From positions 1 through 64,000 of the forward strand of contig SWDT01000002.1 in NCBI GenBank assembly GCA_009193035.1: 64,000 nt of DNA. The letters run 5' to 3'. Source of the stretch: Halicephalobus mephisto (lineage: Eukaryota > Nematoda > Chromadorea > Rhabditida > Panagrolaimidae). Below the pieces are notes generated by a model that worked only from the letters and a program-made list of their open reading frames with translations, was not told the origin of the DNA and did no database searches. Made by a program: the position numbers and the translations under genes. This document shows positions 22,101 to 32,900 of the stretch, piece by piece (the stretch's first letter is position 1; each line of letters opens with the position of its first letter).

Positions 22101-23400
22101 CTTTTTTTGCAGACAGTAATCACTTAAATAATGTTCTAAGGAAGAATTCTAAATCTTACTGATTTTGTCATTAAGTTACTATCTAGATAATGTCGTGCAG
22201 TGGCTGGATTGAACATGTTTTCATAATCTTCCTGATCAGAATGGCGATAACGCCACTGATCCAGAGAGATTGTTAACAATTTTAACAAAAATTTATCGAT
22301 CGTGTTGTGTTCGTATTTTACAGTATGTTTATGATAGGTTTAATTATCCAAATTTGAGTTCGAAATAAATCAAAAACGAAACACTTTTTTAAACATTTTC
22401 GGATTACTCATAAATCACACTAACACGATGTTCAAGTCTTGTAATGTAAGTAGCAAAGTTATAAAATTAGAATAATATAGTTTTCTATGAGATGACTAGA
22501 ATTTTGCATTCATGGTGTAGATCGTTTCAGAGAGAGACAAACATTAATTATTCAGATATAAAAACTTTAATGACGATGTACTTTATTTCAAGATCCCAAA
22601 ATATACGGTCACAGATCAAATATCTAAGATTTTTTAAAACAAATAACATGTGATATATGAGATGGCTGAATACACTAAATATCTATTTTATGTTCTTTCG
22701 TACGATAACTACTTTTTTATTAAATCCACACAACATGATATACAAATTGGGTGGATTCAATAAGCTTGTAATTTCTATTTGTATTTGCTTTGAATAAACG
22801 ACTTTCGACATTTGCCCTTTGATCTCAGCATTCCCTTTATTTTGGAATCCTAAAATAAAAATTTCATTATTAGTGAATTTTCTGTAATCAAAAAGTTCCA
22901 TGTTCTATTTATTCTTTGAATGACCTCTAACGAATGCCAAATTATAATTATTCTTTTCAATAACTGTCAAATTACGTTTTTTAATCTTGCTTCTTATAGT
23001 ATACAATTTTGATATTTTGTTCTATTGTGGTTTATAGACTTTCTTAGAGTTCATTAAAGTACATAATTCAAAATAACAGCCCAAATTTTTTATATAATTA
23101 CAAATAGTAAAGAATAATAAATTTCACATGTTTTTGGGCTTGATTTCATTGATTAACATTTCAAAAAAGTTGAAGAACTTGGAGAAATGTATAATTTAAC
23201 AAAATAACAAGGTTGATCCACATGGGTCTGGAGGATTTAGGAGGTCTTTAAGACAAATTTCTCATATCATATATGCTAATTTTAAGGCTTAATTTTTATT
23301 TTTCATTTCGGAGTCGCAAAATGTGGATTCAGTTGCGTTATTTTAGGTATGTTTTGTTTCAAGTGTCGAGGTAATTATAATTTTAAGCTGTAGAATTACG
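19101..23400. other. Long intergenic spacer of the GT49 pair, right part
   Basis: No gene that I can support. 19840-19995 is a repeat of TCGAATTTAAAAAATCGAAA-like units (shared with 3435-3790). 19560-19630 contains the dispersed AACAGCTGAATAAA repeat. The short minus-strand open frames at 18901-19170, 19157-19348 and 22683-22901 show no recognisable motif. From 20000 to 23400 I see only unique-looking AT-rich sequence without splice-bounded coding blocks. Confidence 0.4.
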
Positions 23401-23473
23401 TGGAGTAGTTGTTAGCTTGAACTGGAGTAGGTTTTTAATTATCAGTTTTCAGATATTGCTAACGAAACTTGCC

Positions 23474-24856
23474 ATGTTTCATCAATGTCCGAAGTCCCAG
23501 ACTGAATTGCCATTATTCTCCAATTGGACCTCATTGAGATATATTCAGAGAAATTCCCTAAATGGAAAACGGTTCTTCATGTTCGTTCTCTTTTGTTGCA
23601 TAACGTCTTCCTTTGATTATGCTTATCGTCAAGAAAGGATCATAAAAAATGTTCCAATTGATGATGTAAGGATTATTTCTGGCGAATGGAGGAAAATGTA
23701 TTGTATTTACGGCAATGTGCTTGAGAGAGAGAACCAGAGCAAAGATGTGATTACATTAGTTTTGCATGGAAGTCAGGATAGGATTACTGAAGGAATTGCT
23801 GAACAGGTGGAATTACTGTAGAGATATTCATTAGTAATTGCTTTACTTTCAGTTGAAGAACTGGAACTCGGCCGTTTCTTTCGCCGTCGTTCTTGAGAAT
23901 GTGACTTCAGATTCCACTGCTTGTTTCTTCCAGAACCTACTCCCCATCTGGTTTAGATTCAGGTCTTATCTCAGCATTCACTTCCTGGTTCCAAGTCAGT
24001 CCGCCAACTGCCCTAACCTGGAGTTCACCATGAGCCAAAATCTTTCTCCTTGCTCTTCAGTATCCCCCACAGCACCCCATCTAAGTATTTCGAAGATAAC
24101 TTCCTATCCAGTTAATCTGGCGAGGAACACTGCTAGGTCCTTTGCAACCTCGAAGTATATCCTGATGGCGGATATGGACAATTTCTTCTCCGAACTTTTT
24201 GAAGTTAAAATGCGAGCACTCGCAGACGACTTCTATAAGAATAAGGACAATCATAAAACAGTCCTGGTGTACCGCATCTTTGACATCTCTGATGTTTATG
24301 CCAAGAACTGTAATCCGCTTACCAAAGATCAATTGAAAGATCTTTTAAGAAATGGGACTGCTGCAGAATTTCATGCTTATTTTAAACATGGTCACAGAAT
24401 TCCATTACTGGAAGACTGGATAGAGAAGGAATCAGAAGGCATTCAGTTCTACAGAAAGTAAATTTTTTTCTTGATTCATTTGATCAAATAATCCTCTAGG
24501 TACTCTTTTCCGGAATGGGAGCCTCGATTTGTTGCTTTATCTTCCATCCCTTTTCATGATGAAAATTTTCTCTATCCCATTAGAGACAACACCGTTCTCG
24601 TAAGCCTTTGGATCAATTACAACTAATTTTTTTTCTTTAGAGTTGGGAATTGTGCCGATCGAACTACTCCTTCGCTGTTGTTTATAATCACTTTCTTTAC
24701 CACCTAGGATTTAAGCAAGTAAAAGCCAGACAATTCCTCGACATGGCCAGAAGAAGAATATTTTATAAATCCCAGTCTGCTCTTTCGGAATTCAATCGAC
24801 GAATGGACCTCCTTTATCCTCAAACAAAAAAGTCCTGTCCAGTCTATCAGATTTAA
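23474..24856 (+). CDS. GT49 (B4GAT1/LARGE-type) glycosyltransferase (right copy)
   Basis: Exons 23474-23806, 23853-24457, 24500-24599, 24641-24856; 417 aa. The ATG at 23474 follows a TTTTCAG acceptor by 21 nt, and a signal-anchor helix spans about 34-50 (FFMFVLFCCITSSFDYAY). GT49 motifs: [10 protein letters not shown] from residue 196, ADMDN at 217-221 (DxD at D218/D220), [35 protein letters not shown]. Lengths of exons 2-4 equal those of the partner on the minus strand (605, 100 and 216 nt). The 46-nt intron 1 is identical in both copies, and near-identity runs from the end of exon 1 to VLVYRIF in exon 2, then drops sharply. Likely a Golgi enzyme extending or capping glycans; donor and acceptor cannot be assigned. 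Confidence 0.92.
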
Positions 24857-25754
24857 CAAGATCTATGTTCTGTTGTGGCGAAAAAAAACATCAATTTGAA
24901 CAAATCCGATGTAGGGGTAGTTATTTCTAATTAATGTTAGTCTTTTTATAAAATAAAATTTTGTTGCTAAAGTTGTAAAATGTTTTCCTTCATAGTTGTC
25001 CATCAAAAATCACACAGATCCAATTGATTTATTTCAAACCTGACTTGAATAAAAAACTTTCTAAAAAAATAAAAGAATTTACATAACGTTTTAATACACT
25101 TTGTATTTTTTCAAACATAGTTATCGAGATAAACTATTTTTCACCGTTTTCTGTAAAGTATACTGTATGAAGTTTCTTCACGATATGTAGACCTTGATAC
25201 GAGACTTGGGATTCTTATACAGTATTCTTCGAAATCCGATATTGAAGTCTACGATGTATTTACAATATCTTGTGTAACTTAATGTTGGATTGTGCACGAT
25301 CTATTTGAGTGGAAGCTTGTATAACTTTGGTCCCGAAGGGAAATACCCTGAGGACCAACGAAAGACGTACGATCGCGGGTTGGCGGCAATTTTAAGACTG
25401 CGCAATATTTGTAATAGAGTTATGATTTATCTCGTGCCTGTGGCCCCAATAAAGTTATTTCCACATATTTATGTCTATACGCGGATCCGGATTCCCCAGA
25501 GACGATCCAACACTTAAAGATGGGTTTTATAGTTTTTTGCGGTAATTCTAACAAGAAGAATTTTAGTATTGTTGAAATAAAAAACAGAATTATGTTAGTA
25601 ATCTTTACAAAGAGAATAAAAGAGATATAATTTATATATTCTTCAACACAACTACAACTGAGGATCTCACTCATGATGTACAGTATTCTGTTTCCAGATA
25701 TTCAGACTATTGCTTGAAGTCGTTTCTTTCTAGTCTGGTTTCTGTTTCAACAAG
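24857..25754. other. Intergenic with GC-richer LTR-like segment
   Basis: 25290-25520 is GC-richer than its surroundings, contains an AATAAA (about 25449) and ends in CCAACA, a look that recalls a solo LTR, but no matching second LTR or primer-binding site was confirmed. A 75-codon open frame across it has no recognisable motif. 25675-25750 resembles 3350-3435. Confidence 0.3.
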
Positions 25755-25756
25755 TA

Positions 25757-25998
25757 CAGTTGAATCTCGATATAAGGCATTCTCAAGGGATCGGACAAAT
25801 CGTGCCTTATACCGTGGAGTGCCTTTTATCGAGGGTCGAATATGACTAAAATTCTTTAAAATCGTGTCTTATAGCATGGGGTGTCATATTGAGGGTGCCT
25901 AATGGCGAGGGTAAATTCTCGCAAATTTGTATACGGGCCAAACTATTTCACTGAAACCATGTCTTATAGCCTAGGTGCGTTATATCGAGATTCCACTG
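25757..25998. mobile_element. pogo/Tigger-like MITE 1
   Basis: 242 bp between TA dinucleotides. Inverted ends: CAGTTGAATCTCGATATAAG, and CAGTGGAATCTCGATATAAC when the right end is complemented. This end sequence is characteristic of pogo/Tigger elements. No ORF. Confidence 0.8.
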
Positions 25999-26316
25999 TA
26001 CTTTCTATTTTTATATAATTGACGTCATGGTATACCAGTCCCCAGGAGAACATGAAAGGTCTCCGTCAATCTATTTTACGTTATCAATGACACCGAACGA
26101 TAATGAATCATGATTTTCAAAACGTATTAGTAACATAAAGTTCAAATTACTAATTTCGAAATTACAAAGTGCAATGTAAAAAACCGTTTTTGTTATTTTT
26201 TTCATTTATCTACTTACGATAAGTAATCCCAATGACCTCTAAATATAGTAATTTATTTATCTTTTTAATAAAAAATTTTATAAGTAGAAAAATTGTTGAT
26301 TTTTGTTGTGTTAGTA

Positions 26317-26493
26317 CAGTCGAACTTGGATATAAAATACCTCCTTGGGACCGGCCAAAACGTATGTTATAACAAGGGATATATTACAGCGGGAGTAAAT
26401 TTGAAGGTAAATTAACTAAACTTACTTACTCAGATCCTATACTATAATGTGATATATGTTATAGCAGGGATATCTGATATCCAAGTTTTACTG
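26317..26493. mobile_element. pogo/Tigger-like MITE 2
   Basis: 177 bp between TA dinucleotides. Ends: CAGTCGAACTTGGATATAA at left, and CAGTAAAACTTGGATAT when the right end is complemented. Related to MITE 1, shorter and more diverged. Confidence 0.75.
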
Positions 26494-26529
26494 TACTTAA
26501 TATTTAGTAATTTTTCTTTTTTGTAATAA

Positions 26530-26700
26530 ATAAAACAATTTCAGATACCTCTAAATACTGTAACATTTTTAATTTTAAAAAATTCAATTTTATAAATAAA
26601 AAAATTGCAGATTTTTATTAATAATTTTTATTCTTAAAAAATTCAATTTTATAAATAAAAAAATTGTAGATTTTTATTAATAATTTTTAATTTTTTTCGT
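26530..26700. repeat. AT-rich tandem repeat, about 60 bp unit
   Basis: Two to three copies of a unit containing AAATAAAAAAATTGCAGATT and TATTAATAATTTTTA. Confidence 0.6.
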
Positions 26701-27206
26701 AAAAAATAAAACCAAGAAAATAGTTAATTAAAGTTTTAATTTTTATTTTGGATTAAATTTTTGAAAACGCTGATTGACTAAGTAATGAATTGAGTTTTAT
26801 GTAAATCGTCAAACGGATTTAAATTATATTTTTTATATTTACTTTTTTTAATCTTTTGGCCAGTTTTTCCGTCGAAATCTCAGCGCGAAAATTCTCAACT
26901 GGCCAGAAAGAAAAAGTTCTAATTTTTAACCGATGACTAATCCGTTTTGTTTCAAAATTTACTTTTTTATTTTTATATAAAAATTTTCATTGAAAACCTT
27001 CGAAAATGCCTAAGGAATGTTTTCATGAATTCTCAGTTTTTAAATCAGAATATCCAGCAGAATTTTACGGATTCTCGAGATCCGCGATTTCCAGCTCCTG
27101 AACCACGTCATTATTTTTGCTTTTTTCATTTTCGGGTTTTATATGTAATGTTCATGTGATATTTGTGTTATTTTTCGTGGTTTTCATATATGAAAAACAG
27201 TTTCAG

Positions 27207-27886
27207 ATGGCGGGTCAGGTGGAAACTTACTTCACGGATGAGTCCCGGATGTTCCCTCATCTTGTTGATGGAAAAATCCCGACAGATAGATTCCTAACAG
27301 CCAGTAAAACTATTGCTGATTTCGTTGCGCATTTTGGAACTGCTTTCAAGCCCGTACAATCCGATATTCTAGGGAACGTGACTAAAGTCAGAAACAAGTA
27401 CTCCACCGACCCGGCGAAATTCGAGTTTCTTCAAGATCTCATAGATGACGACTTGGCCAAGCACGGAGGGAAATTCGGAATAGCAACAGAAGGACTTCTC
27501 TGGCTGAAACGGTACGTGGGTAATTCCATATAAAATTTACGGTTTTTTTCAGCGGACTCGAATTCATGTTGAATTTCCTTATTTTGTTAGTCAAAAATTA
27601 CCGAACGAACAAGGAAAAAACGGAAAGCATGACTCCAGCCCTGAAGGAAGCTTACACGAAGACCCTGATGCGTCATCACAACTTCATAAGTAAGCAATTG
27701 TTCAACGTCGTGGTCCATGCCGCTCCATATCGCAAATCCCTTCTGAAAGCCGCGGCTTACAACCACGACGGAATGGAGGATGTCGTGATATCAGAAATTG
27801 AGTCGCATTTGGAGAATTTCCAGAAGAACGTTGAAACGCTCGTCGAATACTACTATGGCAAGAATCTCGAAACGCGGCCTACTTGA
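27207..27886 (+). CDS. GLTP: Glycolipid transfer protein
   Basis: Cytosolic all-helical protein that binds and moves glycosphingolipids between membranes. Exons 27207-27511 and 27553-27886 (41-nt intron), 212 aa, close to the family's about 209. The sugar-binding residues are in place: Asp53, Asn57 and Lys60 in SDILGNVTKVRNKY (same spacing as D48/N52/K55 of human GLTP), Trp99 in GLLWLKRGLEF, and His143/His144 in MRHHNFISKQLF before HAAPYRKSLL. The ATG begins immediately after GTTTCAG, so the mRNA is probably trans-spliced there or has an upstream non-coding exon; the open frame continues upstream, but that sequence is hydrophobic and intron-like. Intact and likely functional. Confidence 0.96.
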
Positions 27887-27899
27887 ATGGGGATGACTA

Positions 27900-28780
27900 A
27901 ATTATTTGGGTACCAGATTTCACTGTCTGATGCTATCAATGATCATATTGATATAAAAACGAAACATGAATGTTATTACGGACTTGTCTTGAGCAATTTC
28001 TAAGATTTCAGATGTTGATTTTGAAATTTCATCGGATTCTGGGGGACTAGAGATTTTCAACCTTCTCTTCGATTCTGGAAGGCTTGAAAAGTTTTAATAT
28101 AATTCTGGAAAGTTATAGAAAATCAAGATTTCAGAAATTCTTGTTGAATTCTGGGAGGTTTCAGAAGCCTCTACAAGATTCTCGAAAATTATAAAAATTC
28201 TCGAAAATTATAAAAATTCTCGAAAATTACAAAAATTTTTGAAAATTATAAAAATTCTCGAAAATTATAAAAATTTTTGAAAATTACAAAAATTTTAGAA
28301 ATTTAGAAAATTGAATAGGATTCTTGAATGTTCTACAAATTTCCAACATGTTCTAGATGCTTCTGTTGGGAACTTTCACAAAATTTTAGAACATTCCAGA
28401 ACCCTTTAAAAGATTTCCAAAACTTTTAAAAATTTCGAAAAATTTTAAAATACTTCAAAACTTTTTTTAAATACTTTTATTTTAATTTTTTTTAAAATAA
28501 AAGTATTTTTAATTTTTTTAAAATAAAAATATTTTAAATTTTTTTAAAATAAAAGTATTTCAAAATTTCTGCGTTAAAATCTATGGAATTTTATTATTTA
28601 AAAAAATAAATTTTAGATTCAGTGATTTTCAAATGTCTTTTGTTTTCTTTGTTCTTTTTTGATCGACTGATTTCGTCGCGCATTGCAACGGGAAAACCTG
28701 GCAATTTGGACAAGTTTATCAATGTTATTTTTGGAATCAACTTGAAACTGCTTACTTTCGTCTGTTTCATAAGTGTTTAA
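27900..28780. other. Intergenic with short tandem repeats
   Basis: 28170-28290 is a run of AAATTATAAAAATTCTCG-like units of about 20 bp. 28440-28570 is TTTTAAAATAAAAGTATTT repeated three times. No gene seen. Confidence 0.5.
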
Positions 28781-28784
28781 AATT

Positions 28785-29722
28785 ATGAAATTTTCCTTGA
28801 TTTTAATTACTTTATTTATTGGATTTGGATATTCTCGAAAAAACAGAGGTTTACTTTTTGCAAATTTTCATAATTAAATATAAAATTTAGAAGTTTTTAT
28901 ATAAAATTTGAATTTTTTTGTTTTTATATAAAAATTTATATTTTTTTTGTTTTTATATAAAAATTAAATTTTTTTTGTTTTTATATAAAAATTAAATTTT
29001 TTTTGTTTTTATATAAAAATTAAATTTTTTTTGTTTTTATATAAAAATTTATATTTTTTAATAATTTTTTTTATATAAAAATTTTTCGTATTTTTTTAAT
29101 AAAAATTTAATGTTTTTTTGTTTTTATATAAAAACTTTAATTTTTTTAATCGTTTTTTTTATATAAAAATTTTTCGTATTTTTTTTATAAAAATTTTAAT
29201 TTTTTAATTTTTATAAAATTTCAGTCCGTCGGTATTCGATCAAGGAATTTGCATGCAAGAAGAAGCCTTCATTGAGTTTCTGTTCTGACGTCAGCTTTCC
29301 AGAAAGAAAACCAGAACCTAGAAGATTTATCAAAACAGAAAACCCCCTACCTCTGCCCCCTCCACTTCCAAGAACCCATAACCCATTTCCTTCCAAATTT
29401 TCCGATCGAACAAAACCAACCACCCCATTCACAAATAACCCCAATCCAAGATTATTCCAAGAAAACCAAGGAATAGGTGTAAACAGCGGACTAGGGGTCG
29501 GGGTTCCTGGTGTAGGACCAATAGGGGTAAATTCCGGTCTTGGAGTAAGTACCTTCATCCATTAATTTCCAAACAACAAATTTCCAGGTCGGAACCCCAG
29601 GACTAGGAGGACTAGGGGGTCTAGGTCTCGGAGGAGGTCTATTCGGGATATCCTCCGGAGTCGGAGTTTCGACCCCCATAGGTCCAATCGGGATTTCCTC
29701 CGGATTAGGAGTCGGAAAATGA
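28785..29722 (+). CDS. Secreted Gly/Pro-rich protein, 172 aa, three exons
   Basis: Exons 28785-28848, 29225-29544 and 29588-29722 join in frame (phases 1 and 0). The first exon encodes a clear signal peptide (MKFSLILITLFIGFGYS). Exon 2 gives a basic stretch with two cysteines (EFACKKKPSLSFC), a Pro-rich segment (PLPLPPPLPRTHNPFP), then Gly-rich repeats such as GVNSGLGVGVPGVGPIG. Exon 3 continues with GGLGGLGLGGGLFG and GVSTPIGPIGISSGLGVGK, then TGA. The repeated G-[ILV]-x-SGLGVG pattern suggests a secreted structural, matrix or cuticle-associated protein. Intron 1 (376 nt) carries a minisatellite. Poly(A) signals lie at 29788 and 29798. It is convergent with UTX, about 260 bp from the UTX stop. 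Family not recognised; function is inference from composition. Confidence 0.75.
28890..29200. repeat. Minisatellite in intron of the Gly/Pro-rich gene
   Basis: About ten imperfect copies of TTTTTTGTTTTTATATAAAA (unit near 28-30 bp), almost pure A/T. Confidence 0.8.
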
Positions 29723-29787
29723 TCCCAAAAATCTCTCCATCTTCACTTTATTCAAAACTAACAAGAATCAACTATGTACAGATTATT

Positions 29788-29803
29788 AATAAAATACAAT
29801 AAA
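29788..29803 (+). terminator. Poly(A) signals of the Gly/Pro-rich gene
   Basis: Two AATAAA hexamers at 29788-29793 and 29798-29803, 65-80 bp after the TGA. Confidence 0.6.
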
Positions 29804-29985
29804 ATCATAAACTTTGATAATTAAAAAAATTCTTTAAAAAATCAAAATCGAATCAATGAAAGTTAAATTTTCTTTCGTAATTGAGAACTTGGTTCATCTT
29901 TGGCAGTCAAACTTGAGTTGAACTTAAATATGGCAGGAAATCTTGGACTTGAAAGACAAATCCCTTGAACTTTAAAGATCCAAAA

Positions 29986-32900
29986 TCAGCAAAGCAGTGG
30001 TGTCTTGGCCTAAAACCATAAAAATTAAATAATTTTAAAAATTTAAATAATTTTATAAAAATTAAATAATTTTAAAGATTTAAATAATTAAAAAAAAGAA
30101 AACTTACAGGATGAAGTTGAAATCTATCAAAAATATCAGATAAATCGTCGAATGTTATTTGTTGAAGAACGACATATTCTTCAAAATTAGCTTTTTTCGC
30201 ACACTGGACACAGAAGACTTTAAACTTGTTGTGGAATTCTTTCACAAACAATAAGTTGAATACTTCGATCTAAAATATTACATAAAAATTACTTTTTACT
30301 TAAAAAACAATTTTTTAATTACTTAAAAAAACAACTTTTTTAAAATTTATCCTTTAAAAACAACTTTATTTTTTCCTAAAAACAACAACTTTTTCAAAAT
30401 TTACTTTCTATTAAAAAAACAACTTTGGAATTACTTTTTACTTAAAAAACAACTTTTTTAAAATTTACTTTTTATTGAAAAATTAATTTTTTTTAAAAAC
30501 AACTTTTTGGAATTATTTTTTACTTTAAAAACAATTTTTTAAAATTATTATTTATTTAAAAAAACTTACGTCACAAGTATGACAATAATGAGCAGCTTCT
30601 CCTTTGATTCTCGGTTGAAATTTAATTTGACTTTTAGTTTTCGTTAATACATAATCATGAATCATTTTACAATATGCTAGAGATCTAATCATAACTGATT
30701 TAACAACATTAAATATTTTTTGATCAGAAAATCTAACATTTTGAGCAAGTTGCCAACATAAATGTTGCATAGGTACAAGTGATCTATAATTAGTTAATTT
30801 GTTCCATTCATGAGAATATAATGACATTTTTAATTGTTCTGATGTCATAGGACCAACATTCCATGCAACATTATTACACCATCCAATTGATTGTACCCAA
30901 TGTACACATCCACCACCAACCCATACAAGATCACCTGCTTTTTGTGTAAATCTATATATAGGTACTCTTCCACGTATAAGATCTTCAAAATTTGGCCACC
31001 ATGATCCTTTCATTAAATCAATACCTCTATCTTTACACATTTTATCAATAACAGGCCAATATTCATAGTCAACTCCAAACCATTCACATTCTCCAGGACC
31101 AATATTAATATTAACTGATGCAAAACAATTATTTTCCAAATGTCCTGGTGTTCTACATCCAGGTACTTTCATATACAATTGTACCGTATTCATTCCAAGT
31201 ACTGTATGTCCAAGATGTGACAAAAAATTACATGTTGCAGAATTTCTACAAAATGCTGGCATTTTGTTTAATTCTCTTAATTGTAATGGAAATTTGTTTT
31301 CATCACTTAAATCAACATTTGTTCCAAATTTAACTATTCTCATTGGCATTTGTCCAACAGGTAAATCATCAGGACCACCAGCAAGTACAGCAGCAGCAGC
31401 AAGTTTATCACCACTTGCATTAATTCCTGCTTGTCCAGTTTTTCTTCTTTTAGTTGGTGGTCCATTTGAATCATTTTTATTTGGTGTAGATATAGATAAT
31501 AATGATGCTGCAGGTGCAGTTGTTGCAATTGTTCCTAATGGCATACCAGCAGCAGCAGCTTGTGCAGCAGCAATTGCATATTTAGATCCAGTACCAGCAG
31601 CTCTTAATCTTTCAGTTTCTTCTTTCAATGAATGTCTAAACGATTCCGCTTGATACGATCCATATCTACTTATAGTCGTATGAGATTTAGCAGAATAACA
31701 ATTCCACGAAGCCTGTCCAAGTTGATCCACATTAATATCCCCTGGCATTCTATATTGAGTTCTAACTTCCACAGGATAATCAGGTTGAGTTTCAATCAAA
31801 CTTTTAGTCGAAAATAAACTAAGATCCATTTTCAAAGCAGTAGTTAATCCTCTAATTAAAGCAATAGGCGATTGATAACAAAAATTCTGCAATTCAACCG
31901 AATTTGCTTCACTTGGTTTTTCAACTTTAATTAACGGAGTTTTCAAAGCCAATTTATCTATCTGTGGTCGTTGTTTTAACGATACAACATCAGGTTTCGG
32001 TGGTGGACAATTTTCTTCAAATATAGGATTATAATTTTCAGGATTCATCATTCTTGTTCGACATCTTTCTAAAATTTCACTAGCCGTAATTGTTATCGGA
32101 ACATATATAGGAGCAAGTAATGAAAAATTAGCAGGTAATTCTCCACCTTGTGATGGTACAATTGTTTCATCATGTTCACCTTCATTAAAAAAACTAGTTG
32201 ATGGTTCTTCAAGAGCTTGTGCAAGAAAATTATCAATAGCATTATTATCTTGAAGAAATGGAAAAGTTTTCATTTCAGTGACATCTTCACTATTTCCTTC
32301 TTTTTTGGCTTCATTAGAAACCGTTGTTTCAGCAGATTGTTGTTTCTGACTATCATTACTCGGTTCAGATCGACGAAATCTTTCTTCAAGACTTCTCAAA
32401 AGAGATAATTCATTTTTTTCCAATTGATCTTCATTCATTTGCAAAATATGCATAATTTCACGTTGAGTAGCATTCAATTCATTAAAAGGATGTCTCATCG
32501 AATAAGTAGCTGCAAGTTCAGACATTTTCCAAAGTGGACTTCCCGATCGATAAAGATATTTTGTCAACTAAAAAACCACTTATTAAATTTCCATAAAAAT
32601 TCACGAAAATCCTCTTTTTTAATTAATATCAAAACCAAAAAAACTAAATAATCTACAAATCGGATAAAAAACCTCATATCTAAGATTTGTCTCATATTTA
32701 ATTTAAAAAACTATTTCATTAAATTTTCATAAAATAAAAACCAACCTTTATAAGTTCCCTTTGATGTGGACGAAGTTCCGCAGGAATACCAAGATACCAA
32801 GCTTTTTCAAGAACTGGTAACGGTTCAACGCTAAAAATTCCTCTAAATATTAATTTTTTCAAAACAAAAAAAATTCCAAAAACTAAAATAAAAAATCCCA

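Noticed and set aside
25330..25375. Possible hammerhead ribozyme (CTGAGGA followed by CGAAAG)
   Set aside because: Core differs from CUGANGA...GAAA requirements and no adequate stem II can form.
28761..28768. CTGTTTCA, the core of the nematode type I piRNA motif (also near 25742, 50177 and 50399)
   Set aside because: Only about four copies in 64 kb, close to chance expectation for this base composition.
29211..29679. Minus-strand Gly/Pro ORFs over the Gly-rich gene
   Set aside because: Antisense shadow of the repetitive secreted-protein exons; the sense strand has signal peptide, splice junctions and poly(A) signals.
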